Positions 23,983 through 33,560 of a stretch of 64,000 bases of DNA are shown here, piece after piece; the first letter of the stretch is position 1, and the number at the start of each line of letters is the position of its first letter. The stretch is from Rubricoccus marinus (lineage in GTDB: Bacteria > Bacteroidota > Rhodothermia > Rhodothermales > Rubricoccaceae), in NCBI RefSeq assembly GCF_002257665.1, contig NZ_MQWB01000001.1, positions 82,834 through 146,833 on the forward strand, given 5' to 3'. Both the position numbers and the translations under genes were made by a program. The notes below the pieces were generated by a model. The model did no database searches. It saw nothing but the letters and a program-made list of their open reading frames with translations, and had not been told where the DNA came from.

Positions 23983-26814
23983 ATGTCGCTACCCCTCTCT
24001 CGTTTCCTCCTGCCTCTGGCGCTCGCCCTCGGGCTCAGCGCCGCGGCCAGCGCCCAGACCGGAAAGGTCGCCGGGCGCGTCACCGACGCGGCCACAGGCG
24101 AGACCATCCCTGGCGTCAACGTGCTCATTGAGGGCACGGGACAGGGCGCCGCGACGAACCTGGACGGCGAGTACGTCATCATCGGCGTCCGGCCGGACTC
24201 GTACACGATCTCGTTCTCGTTTATCGGCTACCAGACCACGCGCGTCGAGAACGCCCGCGTCCGGATCGACCTCACGACGGACATCGACGTGGAACTGCAG
24301 GAGGAGACCGCCGACCTGGGCGGCGAAGTCGTCGTCGAGGCCACGCGCGCGCTGTTCGAGCGCGACGTAACGGCGACGACCGCGTTCGTCTCCGGCGATG
24401 AGATCCGCGCGATCCCCGTCGAGAACTTCGCCGACGTGATCGAACTCCAGGCCGGTGTCGTGGAAGAAGGCGGCCAACTCCACTTCCGCGGCGGCCGCGG
24501 CGGCGAGGTCGGCTACTGGATCGACGGCGTGCCCGTGACCGACGTGTACGACGGCGGCCTCGCGCTGGAGATCGAGAACAACTCCGTCCAGGAGCTCCAG
24601 GTCGTGACCGGCGCCTTTAACGCGGAGTACGGGCAGGCCCTCTCCGGCATCGTCAACGTCGTCACGCGTGACGGCTCCGACGACTTCGAGGCCCAGATCT
24701 CCGGCTTCGCCGGGGACTACGCCGCAGGCTCCGGGGCCTCTGGCGTGAACTCGCTCAACGTCTTCCCCGGAACGGGCGTCAGCGACTTCGGGACCGGCAT
24801 CCGCAACCTCGAAGGCACGCTCTCCGGCCCCATCCTTCCGTCTAAGGTCTTCTTCTTCGCCAGCGGCCGCTACTTCGGCAACGATGGGTGGGTCAACGGC
24901 GAGGACCGGTACCGTTTCGAGGACATCGGATTCGCGCCCGGCGGCGCCATCGTCCTCCGCGATACGCTCGGGAGCGGCACGCGCGAGATGGTCTCGCTCA
25001 ACCCCTACGAGAAGGTGTCCGGACAGGTCAAGCTGACCGCCAACCTGTTCTCCGGCATCCGCCTTTCCGCCAACCTCCTCGCGTCGCAAGAGGACTTCCG
25101 CGACGGCAGCTTTTTCTACTACTACATGCCTGAGGGCCGCCGCAACAACGACCGGCGCGCCCGCACGGGCATCCTGAAGTGGACGCACCTGCTCTCGAAC
25201 ACGACGTTCTACGAGATCGGCCTGACGAACAACTACACCACATTCGATAGCTACCTCTTCGAGAACCCGCTGGACGAGCGCTACCGTGACAACGACTTCA
25301 TCGGCGTCGCGCCGAACAACATCACGTCCGGGTTCGCCGCTGGAGGGACCGACAACGGCCGCTTTTCGCGCTCCACGGACACGTGGCTCGCGAAGCTGGA
25401 CATCCAGAGCCAGGTCAGTAAGTCGCACCTCGTCAAGACTGGCATCGAGGCCCGCTTCCACCAACTGCGGGCGCAGGACGAGTTCACGCTTGTCGAGCAG
25501 ACGACGCAGCTGGGGGAAGAGGTGGTGTCGCGGCGTGACCTGCTGCTCAACAACCGCTATGACCGCCGCCCGACGGAGTTCGCGGCCTACATCCAGGACA
25601 AGATTGAGGTCGGTGGCCTCGTCGTGAACGCCGGTGTCCGGTTTGATTACTTCGACTCCAACGGCGTCCTCTTCGGCGATCCGCGCGATCCGGTCACGGT
25701 CTTCCCGAGCCTCCGCCAGTGCGCCGAGGTCATCGAGTTGCAGTGCACCACGGATGGCAACAACCAGCCCATCCTGCGCGGCGACGCGCCAGAGGAGCGG
25801 TTCATCCCAGAGGAGTACTTCGTCGACGCCGAGCCCACGTGGCAGTTCAGCCCCCGTCTGGGCGTCGCGTTCCCGATCTCGTCCACGGGCGTGTTCCACT
25901 TCTCGTACGGGCAGTTCTTCCAGATCCCGAACTTCGAGCTGCTCTACCAGAACCCGTTCTTCCAGCTCAGCTCAGAGGGCTCGGGCCTGATCGGACTGAT
26001 CGGCAACGCGAACCTCAAGCCCGAGCAGACCATCAACGGCGAGATCGGCCTCAAGCAGTCGCTCACCGCGTCGACAGCCGTCGAGCTGACGGCGTACTAC
26101 CGCGACATCCGCAACCTCGCGGGCTCTGCGACGGACCCGATCGTTATCCGCGGCTCCTCGGCCCGCTACGGCCAACTCGTCAACTCCGACTTCGGCCTCG
26201 TCCGCGGCGTCGTCTTCCGCTTCGATCAGCGCATCGGCCGCGATCTCTTCGCCGGGTTCGACTACACCTACCAGGTGGCCCGCGCCAACGCGAGCGACCC
26301 GAGCCAGGTGTACAACGCCGCAGCGGCGCAGGTCGGCCTAGAGCAGGTCATCGTGCCCACCAACTGGGATCAGCGCCACACCGTCAACGGCAGCCTCACC
26401 TACAGCAACAGCGCCTACAACGCGGGCTTCGGGCTTCTGGCGAGCTACGGCTCTGGCCTTCCGTACACGCCGACGATCAACACCGCCATCGGCGGTGGCT
26501 CCGAGGCGCCCACGACGATCCCGCTCAACAGCGAGCTCCGCCCGTCCACGCTCAACGTGAACCTGAGCGCCTACAAGGGCCTCAACCTCGGCGGCGCCAC
26601 CTTCCAGGTCTTTGGCAAGGTGGAAAACCTCTTCGACAACCGCGACGAGGTCAACGTCTTCTCCGACACGGGCCGCGCCACCTACTCCCTGGAGCAGGCC
26701 CGCGCACGGACGCAGTTCGCGGGTGACCCCCTGGTGCTAGAGCGCGCCTACACCCGCCCGGATTTCTTCAGCCAGCCCCGTCGGGTGACCCTCGGCCTCC
26801 GCCTGGGCATTTAG
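23983..26814 (+). CDS. TonB-dependent receptor for maltodextrins (predicted)
   Basis: This 943-residue outer-membrane receptor has a signal peptide (1-25). A carboxypeptidase-regulatory-like domain follows (GRVTDAATGETIPGVNV, residues 30-110). A plug (HFRGGRGGEVGYWIDGVPV, about residues 165-185) and a C-terminal 22-strand barrel ending LGLRLGI complete it. By family knowledge it imports a ligand too large for porins, driven by TonB/ExbBD. The neighbours point to starch-derived oligosaccharides. No SusD gene follows, so this is not a standard SusCD pair. The gene has only three iterated nonamers in 2.8 kb, far fewer than housekeeping genes nearby. Confidence 0.88.
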   Translation: MSLPLSRFLLPLALALGLSAAASAQTGKVAGRVTDAATGETIPGVNVLIEGTGQGAATNLDGEYVIIGVRPDSYTISFSFIGYQTTRVENARVRIDLTTDIDVELQEETADLGGEVVVEATRALFERDVTATTAFVSGDEIRAIPVENFADVIELQAGVVEEGGQLHFRGGRGGEVGYWIDGVPVTDVYDGGLALEIENNSVQELQVVTGAFNAEYGQALSGIVNVVTRDGSDDFEAQISGFAGDYAAGSGASGVNSLNVFPGTGVSDFGTGIRNLEGTLSGPILPSKVFFFASGRYFGNDGWVNGEDRYRFEDIGFAPGGAIVLRDTLGSGTREMVSLNPYEKVSGQVKLTANLFSGIRLSANLLASQEDFRDGSFFYYYMPEGRRNNDRRARTGILKWTHLLSNTTFYEIGLTNNYTTFDSYLFENPLDERYRDNDFIGVAPNNITSGFAAGGTDNGRFSRSTDTWLAKLDIQSQVSKSHLVKTGIEARFHQLRAQDEFTLVEQTTQLGEEVVSRRDLLLNNRYDRRPTEFAAYIQDKIEVGGLVVNAGVRFDYFDSNGVLFGDPRDPVTVFPSLRQCAEVIELQCTTDGNNQPILRGDAPEERFIPEEYFVDAEPTWQFSPRLGVAFPISSTGVFHFSYGQFFQIPNFELLYQNPFFQLSSEGSGLIGLIGNANLKPEQTINGEIGLKQSLTASTAVELTAYYRDIRNLAGSATDPIVIRGSSARYGQLVNSDFGLVRGVVFRFDQRIGRDLFAGFDYTYQVARANASDPSQVYNAAAAQVGLEQVIVPTNWDQRHTVNGSLTYSNSAYNAGFGLLASYGSGLPYTPTINTAIGGGSEAPTTIPLNSELRPSTLNVNLSAYKGLNLGGATFQVFGKVENLFDNRDEVNVFSDTGRATYSLEQARARTQFAGDPLVLERAYTRPDFFSQPRRVTLGLRLGI

Positions 26815-26895
26815 ACGACTATGCACAGAGGTGTGACCTATGTGTGGTCGCCTCTCTGCGGTACACTACCCGACTTCGCGGTTTCACCGTCTCCG

Positions 26896-29800
26896 ATGAT
26901 TCGAGCTCTCTCTTTCTCTCTCCTCGCCGCTCTCGCCGTGGTCGCGGGGCCTCTGGCGCCAGAGGCCTCGGCGCAGTCACGCGATGACCTCCCGGACTTC
27001 CTCTTCGACCCGGCGTACTACTCGTCGAAGGTGTACGAGAAGAAGGCGGACGTGGACGGCAACGAGGTCGTCATCACGGTCTTCAACTACGGCCTCCTTG
27101 GAGGCGTGGGCGAGGTCCGTGGAGAGTGGCCCAAGGGGTCGGACGACACGTACGTCGGCGACGTGCTGCCGATCATCGTCTCGGAGGTGCCCGTAGACAC
27201 CGACGGTGACGGCGTGGCGGACGACCTGGTGCGGCACGTGTCGACCACGCGTGGGCCTGGCAACCGTGGCATCCCGACCAACCCCGACAACCCCTCGGAC
27301 GCGTGGACGTTTGAGCCCAAGCCGGGCTTTGCGTCCAACCGCGTGCGCGAGGACACGAACGAGGAGAACGACCGCCTCGCGCTCTCCACCGACCCGCAGT
27401 CTTGGCCCAACTTCTGGCCGGACCAGCCAACGTGGATCGACCCCACGACGGGCCGCGCGCAGTGGAACGGCTTCTTCGGGCGCAACCAGTTCTCGGCCGA
27501 CCTGGAGAGCTACTTCTGGGCGGACGACACGAACGACCGGGAGATCCAGACCGAGTACCCGGGCTTCACTCCCGACCCCGCGCGGCCCAACCGCGGCGGC
27601 CTCGGTTTGGAGCTGAAAGTCCGGAGCCTGCAGTGGAGTCAGTTCCTTGCGCAGGACGCCATCTTCTGGCTCTACGAGGTGACGAACACCTCGCAGATCA
27701 CCTACCCCCGCGTCGCCGTAGGCCTCACCGTCGGCACGCTCGCCGGTGGCGACGGCGACTCGCAGGACGACCTCGCGTTCTTCGACCAGGCCAACCGCAT
27801 CGTTTACTCCTGGGACAACGACAACTCCGGCAACGAGAGCCAGCCGGTCGGGTACGTGGGCTACGGGTTCCTGGAGAGCCCGGGCAACTCCGAGAACGGC
27901 ATCGACGATGATGGCGACGGCGACCCCTCCACGCCTCAGGGCCGCGACGTGGACGGCAACCCCATCACCGACCTCACGCGCGTCGGCTCCGACAACACGT
28001 TCCAGCAGTCCGACTTCCAGCCCCGCACGCTGGCTTCTGGCGACCCGCTCGTGCTCATCGACGAGGCCACAGGCCGCCGCTCGATCCAGTACGTGCCCGC
28101 CAGCGGCTCCATCACAGTTGAAAGCCAGGGCCGGAGCTATACCGTGCGGGCCGGCGACGTGGTTCAGGAAGTGCAGACGCAGATCCAGGGCCAGAACCCG
28201 AGCATCCCGCCGGTAACGGTCACGGAGAAGAACCTGATCGACGACGACCTCGACGGCATCATCGACGAGGACGTGACGCTGCACTTCGAGCGCCGCGCGC
28301 AGGCGTTCGGTGGCGGCGTGGTGACGCTCCCGGCGCTGAAGTACAAGAACTACGTGGGCTTCGCCCGCGCCATTCAGGGCCGCGCGCCGACCGAGGCGGA
28401 CTCCACGACGTACGGCCTCCGCAACCTCCTCATTGACGAGTCTCGCGCTAACGGTGTGGACGAGGACGGCGACTGGAACCCCGCGACCGACGACGTCGGC
28501 GCGGACGGCCAGCCTGGGACCGGTGATCAGGGCGAGGGCAACGGCCGCGCGGATTCCGGCGAGCCCAACTTCGACGACCTCGACGTGACCGAGTCCGACC
28601 AGGTCGGCCTCTCGTCGTTCTTCTACTTCTTCCCCTCCAACGCCTTCCCGCTCACCGACGACGAGCGGGTCTGGGACGGCATGACGCCGGGCTTCTTCAC
28701 GACCAACGAAGAGCTCCAGCTCCAGCAGCAGACCGGTGGCGTGGACGGCGACTTCGTGTTCGGCAGCGGGTACTTCTCGCTGGAGCCCGGCGAGACGCTC
28801 CGCTTCTCGATGGCGCTCGTCTTCGGCGACGACCTGGAGGACATCACGACCAACACGCAGACGATCCAGGAGATCTACAACCGGAACTACCAGTTCGCGC
28901 GTCCGCCGGACCGCCCGACGCTCCGCGCCGTCGGCGGGGACGGGCAGGTCACCCTCTACTGGGACTCCATCGCGGAACAGAGCTTCGACCCCGCGCTGGG
29001 TGAGTTCGACTTCGAGGGCTACCGCCTGTACAAGTCCACGGACCCCAACTTCCAGGACGTGGAGTTCGTGACGGACGCCTTTGGCAACGCGGCCACCCGC
29101 GTCCCGTTCGTGCAGTTCGACCGCGCCGACGGCATCCGCGGCATCTACACCTCCAACGACCCCCGCACCCGCGGCGTGGGCTTCAACCTGGGGACGGACA
29201 CCGGCCTGCGGTACTCGTACGTGGACACGGACGTGAACAACGGGCAGACGTACTACTACGCCATCACGGCCTACGACCGTGGCAGCCCGGACTTCTTCCC
29301 GGCGGAGAACAACATCCTCTCCTCCCAGACCGCCGACGGCAAGGTGGTGACCGGTGACAACGTCGTGGAGGTGCGTCCCAACGCGCCTGTGGCCGGCTAC
29401 ACCGCCGGCCGCGTCGAGAACCTCGTGCGCGTGACGGGCACGACGACCGGCGAGGTGTTCACCGAGGTCCTCAACCCCCAGTTGATCCCCGACGGCGCCG
29501 AGTACGAGATCGTCTTCGACGACGACATCGCCGAGTCCCGCTCCTTCTCCATCCGCCGCAACGGCGAGACCGTCGTCACGACGCCTCTGGCGGAGGCCCC
29601 GTCGGCCGTCGTGGACGGCATCCGGTTCGTGTTCAACAACGACGTGGCGCGGATCGACCAGGACGCCTCAATGTTCCTGACTGAGCCGTCCTCCGCCGAC
29701 CAGTTCGCGGACGCGTTCACGACGGTCTTCCAGAACCCGACGTGGCAGCTCCAGGGCGCCGCCGTCCCGTACGACTACGAGATCCGGCTCACGGAGCAGG

Positions 29801-30546
29801 CCAACACGCCGTCACTCGGCGGGATCCGGCTGGGCTCCACCGGGCCCGTGGTGCAGTCCTTGCAGACGAACGTGACGGTGTACAACCGGACGCTGGACCG
29901 CGAGGCCGCCTTTGTGTTCATCCCCACCGACGGCGGAGACGGCACGTTCACGGCCAGCACAACGGCGACGCCTTCGCTGCCCGGCTCGGTCCGCAGCGAC
30001 GCGCTGCTCATCTACGACTGCGACAGCCCGACGCTGTGCGCGCCCAACGAGCTTTCCGTCTCGTACATCTTCCGCATCCGCGGCAACGCGCAGGGCCGCT
30101 TTACCGGCGAGATCCCCAACGCGGGCGACCGGTACCTCCTCGCCTCGCGGAAGCCGTTCTCCACGCGCGACGCCTTCGCGTTCTCCACCGTGGCCTCTGG
30201 CGTCGATGTGGACGCCGCGCAGGCGCAGCTCGACGCCATCCGCGTGGTGCCGAACCCGTACGTGGCATCGGCGAGCTGGGAGCGCCCGCCGCCGCGCAAC
30301 CTCTCCGGCCGCGGCGAGCGCCGGATCGACTTTATCCACCTGCCGCAGGGCTCCGTGGTCCGCATCTACGACGTGCGCGGCTCGCTCATCCGCGAGCTCG
30401 TCCACGACTCCGGCCTGGACGACGGGACGGTGAGCTGGGACCTCCGCACGCGCGAGAATCTGGAGACCGCCTACGGGATCTACTTCTACCACATCGACGC
30501 GCCCGGCGTCGGCGAGACCACCGGCAAGCTGGCCCTCATCAAGTGA
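26896..30546 (+). CDS. Large surface protein with FN3-like region and sorting tail
   Basis: This 1,216-residue secreted protein starts at ATG 26896 with a signal peptide into which a full palindrome writes PLAPEAS. Asp-rich calcium-binding-like stretches occur near residues 340 (DDDGDGDP) and 460 (IDDDLDGIIDED). A fibronectin type III-like domain begins near residue 673. The last about 100 residues start with VVPNPYVASASWE and resemble FlgD-like/T9SS C-terminal domains. It sits between the TonB receptor and a PorV-like barrel. It might be a surface glycan-binding partner that takes the place of SusD; that role is inference. It lacks a recognised enzyme motif. Confidence 0.78.
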   Translation: MIRALSFSLLAALAVVAGPLAPEASAQSRDDLPDFLFDPAYYSSKVYEKKADVDGNEVVITVFNYGLLGGVGEVRGEWPKGSDDTYVGDVLPIIVSEVPVDTDGDGVADDLVRHVSTTRGPGNRGIPTNPDNPSDAWTFEPKPGFASNRVREDTNEENDRLALSTDPQSWPNFWPDQPTWIDPTTGRAQWNGFFGRNQFSADLESYFWADDTNDREIQTEYPGFTPDPARPNRGGLGLELKVRSLQWSQFLAQDAIFWLYEVTNTSQITYPRVAVGLTVGTLAGGDGDSQDDLAFFDQANRIVYSWDNDNSGNESQPVGYVGYGFLESPGNSENGIDDDGDGDPSTPQGRDVDGNPITDLTRVGSDNTFQQSDFQPRTLASGDPLVLIDEATGRRSIQYVPASGSITVESQGRSYTVRAGDVVQEVQTQIQGQNPSIPPVTVTEKNLIDDDLDGIIDEDVTLHFERRAQAFGGGVVTLPALKYKNYVGFARAIQGRAPTEADSTTYGLRNLLIDESRANGVDEDGDWNPATDDVGADGQPGTGDQGEGNGRADSGEPNFDDLDVTESDQVGLSSFFYFFPSNAFPLTDDERVWDGMTPGFFTTNEELQLQQQTGGVDGDFVFGSGYFSLEPGETLRFSMALVFGDDLEDITTNTQTIQEIYNRNYQFARPPDRPTLRAVGGDGQVTLYWDSIAEQSFDPALGEFDFEGYRLYKSTDPNFQDVEFVTDAFGNAATRVPFVQFDRADGIRGIYTSNDPRTRGVGFNLGTDTGLRYSYVDTDVNNGQTYYYAITAYDRGSPDFFPAENNILSSQTADGKVVTGDNVVEVRPNAPVAGYTAGRVENLVRVTGTTTGEVFTEVLNPQLIPDGAEYEIVFDDDIAESRSFSIRRNGETVVTTPLAEAPSAVVDGIRFVFNNDVARIDQDASMFLTEPSSADQFADAFTTVFQNPTWQLQGAAVPYDYEIRLTEQANTPSLGGIRLGSTGPVVQSLQTNVTVYNRTLDREAAFVFIPTDGGDGTFTASTTATPSLPGSVRSDALLIYDCDSPTLCAPNELSVSYIFRIRGNAQGRFTGEIPNAGDRYLLASRKPFSTRDAFAFSTVASGVDVDAAQAQLDAIRVVPNPYVASASWERPPPRNLSGRGERRIDFIHLPQGSVVRIYDVRGSLIRELVHDSGLDDGTVSWDLRTRENLETAYGIYFYHIDAPGVGETTGKLALIK

Positions 30547-30548
30547 CC

Positions 30549-31589
30549 ATGACGATCAAGACCCTTACCGCCGGGCTGCTCGCCGCTCTCGCGCCTCTGG
30601 CGGTGGCGCCAGAGGCCTGTGCGCAGGACAAGCCGGGCACGACGGCCGCCTCGTTCCTCCTTATCGGCACCGACGCCAGAGGCGCCGCGATGGGCTCGGC
30701 GCAGACGGCCGTGGCTCAGAACGCCTCGGCGCTGCACTGGAACCCGGCGGGCATCGCCTCGGCCTCGGACCGGAGCGGCGGCAGCGCGCTGTTCTCCACC
30801 CAGGAGTGGTTCCTCCCCGAGACGCAGCACAGCTTCGCAGGCGTGACGCTCAACGTGGGTACGATGGGGACCGTCGGCGTGAGCGTGACGGCGCTCAACT
30901 ACGGTGAGGAGCGCGTGACCACCGTGGAGCAGCCCGAGGGGACCGGCGAGTTCTACGGCGCGAGCGACCTCGCGGTCGGCATCAGCTACGCGCGCCCGCT
31001 GACGGAGCAGTTCTCCATCGGCGCGACGGCCAAGCTCGTCCGCAACCAGATCTACAACGAGTCCGCCACGGGCGGCGCGGTGGACCTCGGCGTCCGTTAC
31101 GCGACGGGCTTCCGTGGCATCGTGCTCGGCGCCACGATGTCCAACTTCGGAAGCGACATGATGCTCTCCGGTCGTGACCTCCGCCGCCGCTTCGACAGCG
31201 ATCCGGACCGCGAAGGCGACAACGACGACCTGCCCGGCGCGCTCGAAGTCGGCGCGTGGTCCCTGCCTCTGGCGTTTCGCGTCGGCGTCAGCGCCACGCC
31301 CGTCCAGGCCGGCGACGTGTCGCTTACGGTCAGCGCCGAGGGGCAGGCGCCGAGCGACAACAGCCAGTCCGCCAACTTCGGCGGCGAGGCCTCCTGGCGC
31401 GACCTCCTCTTCGTACGCGGCGGCTACCGCCAGGCGTTCTCCAGCGTCGCCGACGACGGCGGCTGGTCCGTCGGCTTCGGCCTCGCCTACGAGCTCAACG
31501 CCGACCTCGGCCTCCGCTTCGACTACGTCTTCCAGGAGTACGAGCCCTTCGGCACGCCTCAGATGTTCTCTCTCGGCGTCACGTTCTAG
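30549..31589 (+). CDS. PorV/UPF0164-type outer-membrane barrel
   Basis: This 346-residue protein has a signal peptide and the PorV/UPF0164 pattern: GTDARGAAMGSAQTAVA, ASALHWNPAGIA, then FadL-like beta strands to the end MFSLGVTF. PorV proteins are outer-membrane shuttle or anchor components of type IX secretion. The ATG lies two bases after the stop of the large surface protein, so the two are surely co-transcribed. A dedicated copy in the operon suggests it handles that surface protein. No other T9SS core genes are in the window. Confidence 0.8.
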   Translation: MTIKTLTAGLLAALAPLAVAPEACAQDKPGTTAASFLLIGTDARGAAMGSAQTAVAQNASALHWNPAGIASASDRSGGSALFSTQEWFLPETQHSFAGVTLNVGTMGTVGVSVTALNYGEERVTTVEQPEGTGEFYGASDLAVGISYARPLTEQFSIGATAKLVRNQIYNESATGGAVDLGVRYATGFRGIVLGATMSNFGSDMMLSGRDLRRRFDSDPDREGDNDDLPGALEVGAWSLPLAFRVGVSATPVQAGDVSLTVSAEGQAPSDNSQSANFGGEASWRDLLFVRGGYRQAFSSVADDGGWSVGFGLAYELNADLGLRFDYVFQEYEPFGTPQMFSLGVTF

Positions 31590-31612
31590 CCTCTGGCGAC
31601 AGCGCCAGAGGC
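31589..31612 (+). terminator. Inverted iterated-motif hairpin after porV-like gene
   Basis: GCCTCTGGCG, a four-base ACAG loop and CGCCAGAGGC form a perfect ten-pair hairpin starting at the last base of the stop codon. It lacks a T-run, but position and symmetry suggest termination or mRNA 3'-end protection. Confidence 0.55.
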
Positions 31613-31688
31613 CGAGGCGCCTCCCAATCGCGCGCGGGTTCGCCCGCCGTTTTCCGGCCGCTCGCGGCCCCCTTTCTCCCTCACTACC

Positions 31689-33359
31689 ATGAGACTCGCT
31701 ACACGACTCGGCTTGGCCGCGCTCGCGTTCGTCCTCGCCGCCGGAGCGGCGCAGGCCCAGAACGTGACGTTCCAGGTCGACATGCAACGCTACATCGACT
31801 CCTGCCAGCACGACCCCGCCTCGGACGTGATGGAAATCCGCGGCAACGTGTTCGGCTGGGACGACTCCGCCCCGGACATGACGTACGACGGCGACGGCAC
31901 CTACTCCTACTCCGCGGACTTCACCGCTGAGGAGGCCATCTCCTACAAGTTCTTCTCCACCGGAGGCCTGGGCTACGAGGATCAGACGGGCGACCGTGCC
32001 TACACGGTGACCGCAGACGCCAACCAGACCGTTGCAGAGGTCACCTTTGCAGACGGAGACCCCGTCGACGCGTGCAACTCGACCGCGGTAGAGGAGGACT
32101 ACGAGGTCACCTTCGCGGTGGACATGTCCGTCCAGACCGCCCGTGGCGCGTTCGACCCCGCAACCCAGGTCCCCGGCGTCGCTGGCGCCCTCAACGGCGT
32201 AGACGATTGGGGCAGCGTGGCCGTCCCGATGCAGGAAGACGCCTTCCGGGACAACATCTACACCGTGCTCATCTCCGAGCAGCAGGACGCAGATGGCGGC
32301 CCCGTGTCGCTTCTCACCCCGGGTACGAGCCCGTACAAGTTCGTCATCCTCAACCGCTCCGATAACAGCATCGCGGCGTGGGAGAGCGGTCCGGACCGTC
32401 TGGTCACGACGACGGGCGAAGAGATGGATGTCGACAACGACAATCTCCAGGAACTCGCCGTCGCAGAGCGCTTCTTCAACGACGTGACCGCCAGCCAGGT
32501 GCTCCAGGACGCGAAGACGATCACGTTCCGCGTGGACATGCGCTCGGCAGCGTTCTACCTCGAGGACAACGCCTCCATCCCCGGCACGCCCAACGCGTCC
32601 ACGTCCATCGACGGCGTGTGGATCAACGGCCCCGCGATGTGGGAGTCCACCGAAGGTGGAGGCCCCGCTGGCGGCATCTCGGATTGGCTCGGTTGGGGCC
32701 CCACGGGCCTCGGCGCGAACGACAACTTCGCGTTCTCCGATGACGACAACGACAACATCTGGGAGCTGACGCTGAACTACCCCGCCGGTGCGCTCACCAC
32801 GCTCGTCGGTAAGCTCGGCCTCAACGCGAACGACAACGAGGGAGGCTTCGGCAACGACTCCTTCTACCCGATCGCGGAGAGCGACGGCACCATCAACCTC
32901 GTCTTCGGCGCCATGCTGAAGGCAGACGGCACCTACCGCGACGACTGCGGCCCGGACGCCGACGCCGACGGCACGTGTGACCCGATCTACGACCCGTACA
33001 TCCTCATCAACAACACGGCCACACCGCCCACGGTGATGGCAGTGGACGGGACGGGTGAGATCGACGTCGCCAACGAGCAGGGCCCCGGCCTCGCCGAGGG
33101 CGTCACGCTCAGCGCGCCGCGTCCCAACCCGGCCGTCGGCCGCGTCACCTTCGACCTCGGCCTCGACCGGGCGATGGAGGTGGACGTGCAGGTCGTCGAC
33201 CTCATGGGCCGCACGATCGTGACGCTCGCCAAGGGCGCCTTTGCCTCTGGCGAGACCGAGCTCTCGCTCAACGCGTCCTCGCTGGCCGCTGGCGTCTACG
33301 TCCTCCGCGTTCAGGCGGGTGGCGAGGTTGTCTCGCGCCGGATGACCGTCGTGCGCTAA
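31689..33359 (+). CDS. SusE/SusF-like secreted starch-binding protein
   Basis: This 556-residue exported protein has a signal peptide (to about residue 22, ending AQAQ). Two or three related beta-sandwich modules follow, each beginning with VTFQVDM, VTFAVDM or ITFRVDM. That opening is typical of carbohydrate-binding modules in SusE/F-like proteins. Asp/Asn-rich loops (DDDNDNIWEL) could bind calcium. The tail (SAPRPNPAVGRVTF to RRMTVVR) is a T9SS type-A sorting domain. A strong terminator follows at 33501. It probably holds starch chains near the TonB receptor. The gene has only one iterated nonamer, in the tail linker. Confidence 0.8.
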   Translation: MRLATRLGLAALAFVLAAGAAQAQNVTFQVDMQRYIDSCQHDPASDVMEIRGNVFGWDDSAPDMTYDGDGTYSYSADFTAEEAISYKFFSTGGLGYEDQTGDRAYTVTADANQTVAEVTFADGDPVDACNSTAVEEDYEVTFAVDMSVQTARGAFDPATQVPGVAGALNGVDDWGSVAVPMQEDAFRDNIYTVLISEQQDADGGPVSLLTPGTSPYKFVILNRSDNSIAAWESGPDRLVTTTGEEMDVDNDNLQELAVAERFFNDVTASQVLQDAKTITFRVDMRSAAFYLEDNASIPGTPNASTSIDGVWINGPAMWESTEGGGPAGGISDWLGWGPTGLGANDNFAFSDDDNDNIWELTLNYPAGALTTLVGKLGLNANDNEGGFGNDSFYPIAESDGTINLVFGAMLKADGTYRDDCGPDADADGTCDPIYDPYILINNTATPPTVMAVDGTGEIDVANEQGPGLAEGVTLSAPRPNPAVGRVTFDLGLDRAMEVDVQVVDLMGRTIVTLAKGAFASGETELSLNASSLAAGVYVLRVQAGGEVVSRRMTVVR

Positions 33360-33500
33360 GCACACCGGTCGCCAGAGGCCTCTGGGTGCACCGCTCCCGG
33401 GCCTCTGGCGGCCACGTTTGGGCGCGCAGCTTCGCCAGAGGCCGCGCGCACCGCTCCCGGAGGTGCAAGCCTCCAGCGAGCCCCCGCTCTTCGGAGCCTC

Positions 33501-33538
33501 GCGCCGACCGCCCGCACGGACGGTCGGCGCATTTTTTT
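33501..33538 (+). terminator. Strong rho-independent terminator
   Basis: GCGCCGACCG (33501-33510) pairs perfectly with CGGTCGGCGC (33521-33530) and is followed by ATTTTTTTG. It ends the receptor/surface-protein operon just before the exported amylase gene. Confidence 0.93.
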
Positions 33539-33560
33539 GACCCGCCCGCGTTCCCGGCAG

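Noticed and set aside
26896-30546. SusD homologue
   Set aside because: The protein is far longer than SusD (about 500-600 residues), has no lipobox and shows an FN3-like region and Asp-rich segments instead of TPR-like helices.
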